This document shows positions 7,842 to 11,415 of a DNA stretch of 11,415 nt, piece after piece. The notes below the pieces were generated by a model. It saw nothing but the letters and a program-made list of their open reading frames with translations. It did no database searches and had not been told where the DNA came from. Position 1 is the stretch's first letter. Every line of letters starts with the position of its first letter. Location: NCBI GenBank assembly GCA_035591015.1, contig JAXIUW010201954.1, forward strand, positions 1 through 11,415, read 5' to 3'. Source of the stretch: Cephalothrix simula. Taxonomy: Eukaryota > Nemertea > Palaeonemertea > Archinemertea > Cephalotrichidae. The position numbers were made by a program, and so were the translations under genes.

Positions 7842-7992
7842 TATTTTATCAATAAATGAAAACGTTTTATCAATAAATGTAAACATTTTATCAATAAATG
7901 AAAACATTTATCTATACATGTAAATATTTTATCTATAAATGTAAACATATTATCAATAAATGTAAACATTTTATCAATAAATGTAAACATAT
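7842..7992. repeat. 21-bp minisatellite, seven units
   Basis: The word TCAATAAATG, or a close variant, starts at 7849, 7870, 7891, 7911, 7932, 7953 and 7974, giving a 21-bp period (one unit is 20). The unit continues with TAAACATTTTA. Because 21 is a multiple of three, the minus strand stays open and reads a repeating Phe-Thr-Phe-Ile-Asp-Lys pattern. This is a by-product of the repeat and not evidence of a protein. Confidence 0.92.
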
Positions 7993-8001
7993 ACAATACA
8001 T
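7990..8001. repeat. TATACAATACAT, copy 1 of 3
   Basis: The same 12-mer recurs at 8406-8417 and 8912-8923. Copies 1 and 2 bracket the 8032-8401 inverted-repeat element, and copies 2 and 3 bracket the 157-bp tandem repeat. Confidence 0.7.
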
Positions 8002-8031
8002 TATCAAATAAATAACAAAAATACATTTTTA

Positions 8032-8401
8032 AGTACTTGCACAATAAAAATCACTCACCGGTCTAAGGTCTAAGTCAGACGAAATGTATATCTCAGATTT
8101 TCTAACAATTGATTTGTTTTAAAACACAGGACGATTTTATTTTGACATATTGAATTTACCACCATTAATGGTCCGATAGTACTAATAAATGCACACGACC
8201 CAATGGACATGGCAGTCGATTCACATTAAGAAATCTGTATCTCCAAAAAAATTGTCTTGTGTTCCAACAAGCAACTCAGTTTATAGAAAATCTGGGATAT
8301 ACATTTCGTCTGATACTTTGTAAGGAACGATTATATGTGTTTTTGAAGGATAACCAAGAGAGGAATATGCCTTAGACCGACCAGTACATTGTGCAAGTAC
8401 T
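8032..8401. mobile_element. 370-bp inverted-repeat MITE
   Basis: AGTACTTGCACAAT (8032-8045) is the exact reverse complement of 8388-8401. GGTCTAAGG pairs with CCTTAGACC. A 29-base block at 8075-8103 pairs with 8285-8313 with one mismatch. Similarity continues inward around AACACAGGACGATTTT. The right arm has about 45 extra bases between its outer and inner blocks. No coding capacity. The flanks (TTTTTA left, ATAATA right) do not give a clear target duplication, so the superfamily is open. Confidence 0.78.
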
Positions 8402-8404
8402 ATA

Positions 8405-8478
8405 ATATACAATACATCATAAAAAGTTTCTGCTTTCAGTTTGAAGTCAGAAGACCATTTTCTACACTACAGCCATTA
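8405..8478. repeat. Dispersed repeat, copy A
   Basis: The sequence from TATACAATACAT through CAGTTTGAAGTCAGAA to CAGCCATTACA resembles 8911-8978 in direct orientation. Shared words are TATACAATACAT, TTTGAAGTCAGAA, TCTACA and CATTACA, in the same order and at similar spacing (offset 502-506). Confidence 0.7.
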
Positions 8479-8525
8479 CACAAAGGGATGGACAAATTGA
8501 TTGAGGCATGACATAAAGTTAATTA

Positions 8526-8539
8526 CCCCCCCCCCCCCC
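8526..8539. repeat. C14 homopolymer tract
   Basis: Fourteen consecutive C bases interrupt AT-rich DNA just left of the 157-bp tandem repeat. The length is likely to vary between individuals and to be error-prone in sequencing. Confidence 0.9.
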
Positions 8540-8563
8540 GAGGGTTTCTGATATTAGTGGTAT

Positions 8564-8860
8564 AGGAACCACATAACCTATATATCACTGGAAAGGGTAT
8601 TCGAAAAGGAGTAAAAGGTAGTAGGTTTTTGTACCTATAACCACCTGGTGGTGGTTAAAAATGTCCGAAAGAATGGCCGAAAATCAGCAAATTATTGATT
8701 TTTCGAATTTTTGGCAAGCAGGAACCCCCATAAACTTTACATCCCTGGAAAGGGTATGCAAAATGCAGTGCAATGGTGGTGGTTTCATGTCCCTACCGCC
8801 ACCTGGTGGAGAATGATAATTAAAAATGTTCAAAATCAAAATTCTCGATTTAAATATTTT
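8564..8860. repeat. Diverged 157-bp tandem duplication
   Basis: Three landmarks recur in order with a near-constant offset: AGGAACC (8564 and 8720), CTGGAAAGGGTAT (8588 and 8745) and CCACCTGGTGG (8641 and 8799), followed in both by a TTAAAAATGT word. Offsets are 156-158. Sequence between the landmarks is clearly diverged, so the conserved blocks stand out. A 90-codon plus-strand frame crosses the second unit, but it has no recognisable domain and the first unit does not preserve it. Confidence 0.8.
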
Positions 8861-8910
8861 GACATTTTTAGCCGCCATGCCTGCCTCAACCAATTTTTCT
8901 ATCCATTTGT

Positions 8911-8978
8911 GTATACAATACATAAAAAAATTCAGTTTTGGTTTGAAGTCAGAACATCATTATCTACAGTCATTACAG
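8911..8978. repeat. Dispersed repeat, copy B
   Basis: Direct-orientation relative of 8405-8478. The two copies flank the 157-bp tandem duplication, suggesting that the whole block, flank and units, arose by successive duplication. Confidence 0.7.
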
Positions 8979-9647
8979 TATAGCTTTAACATCATTAACT
9001 GACTTGGTGTGACGATAAGCCAATTTAAAACGGCTTACATCCTCTGAATCTCAACGTAACTGAGTTTGAAACATATCAATTTTCAATCTAAAATTGAACT
9101 AAACTAGAAAATTGATTTAAAGCTAATTCAACTGCGTTTAATAACCGTGGATCATTTTATGAATGAGAAATCCATTAGTCAAAGCAAAAAATTAGACTTA
9201 GCTTTTAAAATGTCTCAGTAGATTTTAAAAGATAAAATTGACATGATTGAAAGATCTACATCATTCTAAAACCTATAAAATATTTGAAATACATGTAGCA
9301 AATTTAATGTAAAGTATTAATGTTGAAGTTGCATGCAGAAAACGAAATTCACCTAAATAAATGGCAAAGGATAGAAATTTGGGAAGGTCAATGATTAAAT
9401 TATAATTATTGCAATGCATTCTTTTATACTTGGTTTATATACTCCTACCTTTATTTGGTATGAATTCCATTTTATTTACTTGGAATTTTGTTTGAAAGTT
9501 GAATTTTGAGGCACAAACGGCATAGTTCTAGGCAAACAAAATTATTTTGAGGAAAATTTTTACAAGAAACGGATAGCTAACAAATATATCTATAGACTCC
9601 AAAAAAAAAAGTATTTAAAAAAGATAAAATTTTTAAAAATATTTTTG
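8979..9647. other. AT-rich non-coding stretch
   Basis: ATCAATTTTC (9075-9084) and its exact complement GAAAATTGAT (9107-9116) form a short stem. An A-rich run covers 9600-9610. No genes or mobile ends were seen. Confidence 0.55.
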
Positions 9648-9661
9648 GTTGCCATGGTAAC
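9648..9661 (+). promoter_or_regulatory. Consensus RFX X-box GTTGCCATGGTAAC
   Basis: The sequence is GTTGCC, a 2-base AT spacer, then GGTAAC. Both halves fit the known RFX pattern GTNRCC(N0-3)RGYAAC. A further half-site GTTGCC lies at 9669-9674, seven bases beyond. In animals such sites typically control ciliary and some immune genes when close to the start site, but no gene start is visible here. The motif could also lie inside a repeat family. Confidence 0.4.
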
Positions 9662-10418
9662 AAAAAAGGTTGCCCGGGGTCATTTTTGAAAGTTATGGCC
9701 TTGAGTCATTTTGGACATCGGTCCGGGGCTGTTCGGGTTCGACTCGGGAAACATGAAACGTGAATTTTTTTATATTAGCTCGGGGTCAATAGGTTAATTC
9801 CTACTAGTATGTTGGCCAGCAGTTTCTGGGCCATTATTGTGCGCTGGCCAATGAGGTATTTAAATACAGTTTTTGATATCTTTATCAGTGTTATACATGT
9901 ACTATGGGATCTAAATTATGTTTTCCAAACTAAGACAAGTTTCTTTAACATATTTCTCCCATTTCAGTGTACTTTTACCATAAATTTTCATTCTTTTCAA
10001 AAGATCGTCAGTCCTTCCTTAAATTAAGGTAGGTGTGTAAAGGTATGTAATTTAGTTAGACTGTGGAAGAGCTTAACCGTAATGACATCCGATTTTGACG
10101 AGGTAATTAGGGAAGTGAATTATAACCTAGGGAGAAGTATAAAATACCATATTTTCAAGACAGAACTAAAGCATACGTCTACCTATAGAATGTCACTCTG
10201 TACCCAGAAGCCAGATCAGAGGGACGTCAAGGTGTAAGGCCCTTAGAAAATATCTGACTCTCTTTAAAACAAATAATTTATAGGGGGCAAGCTGGGGGAG
10301 TGTAAAAGGATGCCTGTACAGGCATGTCCTCAGGGATGTCGGTTATGGTACAGGCCTATTTCTTATATAGTGTTGACGAAAGAAGTCCAGCGATGAATGA
10401 GGGGGTAAAAAGTTATTT
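9662..10418. other. Non-coding stretch
   Basis: Frames here are at most 72 codons (9809-10027) and have no recognisable domain. A GGTTCGACTC word near 9737 resembles a Pol III B box, but no A box sits at the right distance. The perfect palindrome at 10310-10325 is the only strong structure. Confidence 0.5.
10310..10325. repeat. 16-base perfect palindrome ATGCCTGTACAGGCAT
   Basis: Eight-base perfect arms meet at GTAC with no spacer, and GGA / TCC extends the symmetry outward with one bulged base. Its right part, AGGCATGTCC, also fits a p53-family half-site, but the matching neighbour half-site is absent. It may be a dimeric protein-binding site. No gene is nearby. Confidence 0.6.
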
Positions 10419-10419
10419 T

Positions 10420-10601
10420 GTGATTCGTGATTAGCTAAAAATCTGTTTTCGTGATTCATGATTTTTTGGAAAATCGCTTTCGTGATCCATGATTTAGTGC
10501 TTTGTAGTCATCGTTATTTTATCAATTTTGGCTTTCGTGATTCGTGATTCTACCATACGTGCAATCGTGATATTGCGTTTAAAGCTTACGTGATTCGTGA
10601 T
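10420..10601. repeat. Degenerate array of GTGATTCGTGATT words, about 31-bp period
   Basis: GTGATTCGTGATT or a close variant starts at 10420, 10451, 10482, 10537 and 10590, with a partial copy near 10567. The first three are exactly 31 bases apart, each led by TTT(T)CGTG. A decayed unit is expected near 10513, where only a TCGTTATTTTATC-like remnant is seen. The 13-mer itself is a doubled GTGATTC word, so the array has nested periodicity. Confidence 0.8.
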
Positions 10602-11346
10602 GAGACCCCTATGAATATCCTACCTCAGTAAATGATATGTTCAAGAAGGAAATAAATCCCCACGGAATGATCTATTCAACACCGTAGCTCCTAAGTTTAT
10701 CCCAAGCACCAGATGCATATTAATCTCAAAAATTTAAGGGGCCTTCTGCTTGTTTGTTTACAAACAGTGCCATGCATCTTTATTATTACACAAATTTAAA
10801 CAATTATTTTTTCAAGAAGCAAAATTTTGTGAAGTAAATAAAGTTTTATCATATAAAATAAAAATATTGTGCCAATAATCCACACATCATAAATCTAAAT
10901 ACGAAACATGAAACACCCACGAATCGTCTCAAAAAAGTAAAGTTACGTTTCATTTCATGGAAAATCGTATGGCATATACACCATATACTCTATCACAGGC
11001 TCAAATCACAGGCTATATATCACAGGCTCAAAGCAGCTCAAAGTATATGTAATACAAGAGATCACAAAACACTTTCAACGAAAAAAATATATAACACATT
11101 TAAGATATAAGATTTAAACGGTTCAAAATTCTTTTTAAACATCGTAAAAAATCCACCCTCCCTCGCCGTGGGGGGGCTGAAAATATAAAACTATCACATT
11201 AGGCATAGCACCGGAGGCGAAAACGACGATTTTTTTGCCCGGTTTTTTTTTGTAAATCCGTAAAAAAATGCCAGCATGATTGATAAGTACGCATTGCATT
11301 GCATAACTTTATGAAAAATCTCGGGTCAACGGTAGTATCTATTTAT
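10602..11346. other. AT-rich non-coding stretch
   Basis: TGTTTGT-TT-ACAAACA at 10751-10766 is a palindrome containing a forkhead-type TGTTTAC. A TATCACAGGCTCAAA-like word repeats within 10990-11043. A short GC-rich patch with a G7 run lies near 11155-11180. No gene was recognised. Confidence 0.55.
10990..11043. repeat. Short irregular repeat of ATCACAGGCTCAAA
   Basis: ATCACAGGCT occurs three times, two of them followed by CAAA, and GCTCAAAG appears once more at the end. This is a local slippage-type repeat. Confidence 0.7.
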
Positions 11347-11415
11347 AGGTACGTGCGTCACTTTTCAGAGCATATAGAGCGTATGTAGGTACGTGCGTCG
11401 CTTTTCTGAGCATAT
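11347..11415. repeat. 40-bp tandem repeat running off the window end
   Basis: A 29-base word beginning AGGTACGTGCGTC and ending GAGCATAT occurs at 11347-11375 and 11387-11415 with two mismatches. The second copy ends exactly at the window edge, so the array may continue. The unit is notable for its CG dinucleotides in AT-rich surroundings. Confidence 0.8.

Noticed and set aside
7402-7992. CRISPR-like array
   Set aside because: The repeats are contiguous or near contiguous, lack unique spacers of constant length, are degenerate and sit in apparently eukaryotic DNA with no cas genes.
7841-8044. Minus-strand frame with repeating Phe-Thr-Phe-Ile-Asp-Lys
   Set aside because: It is an automatic result of a 21-bp minisatellite with a codon-multiple period, with no unique coding sequence around it.
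8711-8983. 90-codon plus-strand frame, the longest in the window
   Set aside because: It crosses the second unit of a diverged tandem repeat, has no recognisable domain, and the first unit does not preserve the same frame.
9730-9745. Pol III B-box-like GGTTCGACTC
   Set aside because: No A box at the correct upstream distance and no tRNA-like folding around it.
10320-10329. p53-family half-site AGGCATGTCC
   Set aside because: Only one half-site fits, and the match is explained by the larger perfect palindrome.
10755-10761. Forkhead site TGTTTAC as a regulatory element
   Set aside because: The motif is too short and common in AT-rich DNA to support a separate call. It is only noted as part of a palindrome.

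Overview
The window looks like non-coding, AT-rich DNA from an animal nuclear genome. A marine invertebrate such as a mollusc or other lophotrochozoan is my best guess, but this is inference only. Reasons: no reading frame longer than 90 codons, no recognisable protein domain on either strand, no bacterial operon layout, and a high density of short non-autonomous transposons, tRNA-derived promoter-like heads, minisatellites and homopolymer tracts. I found no convincing protein-coding gene and annotate none.

Layout. 1-701: AT-rich DNA with one YY1-like motif. 702-1089: long imperfect inverted-repeat element. 1090-2227: mostly featureless. 2228-2477 and 3715-3966: two almost identical copies of a 250-bp segment in direct orientation, about 1.49 kb apart. 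The first copy runs into a complete 126-bp hAT-type MITE with a perfect 8-bp target duplication (2408-2533). The second copy stops inside the same MITE. Between the copies lie a minus-strand tRNA-like SINE head (about 2627-2679) and a short CTCAACTCCGAAGT tandem repeat. 3967-4831: AT-rich DNA with a strong hairpin at 4340-4393 and a doubtful 24-codon signal-peptide-like frame. 4832-4986: a second hAT-type MITE with a perfect 8-bp target duplication. 5811-6049: a plus-strand tRNA-derived SINE-like element.

7200-9000 is a nest of repeats. It holds a 23-24 bp minisatellite whose unit is itself a dyad, a 21-bp minisatellite of seven units, a 370-bp inverted-repeat MITE, a C14 tract, and a diverged 157-bp tandem duplication centred on CCACCTGGTGG. 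That duplication is flanked by a dispersed repeat. 9000-11415 is again AT-rich. It holds a consensus RFX X-box, a 16-bp perfect palindrome, a degenerate 31-bp GTGATTCGTGATT array, and the start of a 40-bp repeat that runs off the window end.

No genes act together here. The content is best read as intergenic or intronic DNA shaped by repeated insertion of small DNA transposons and SINEs, by local duplication and by minisatellite expansion.
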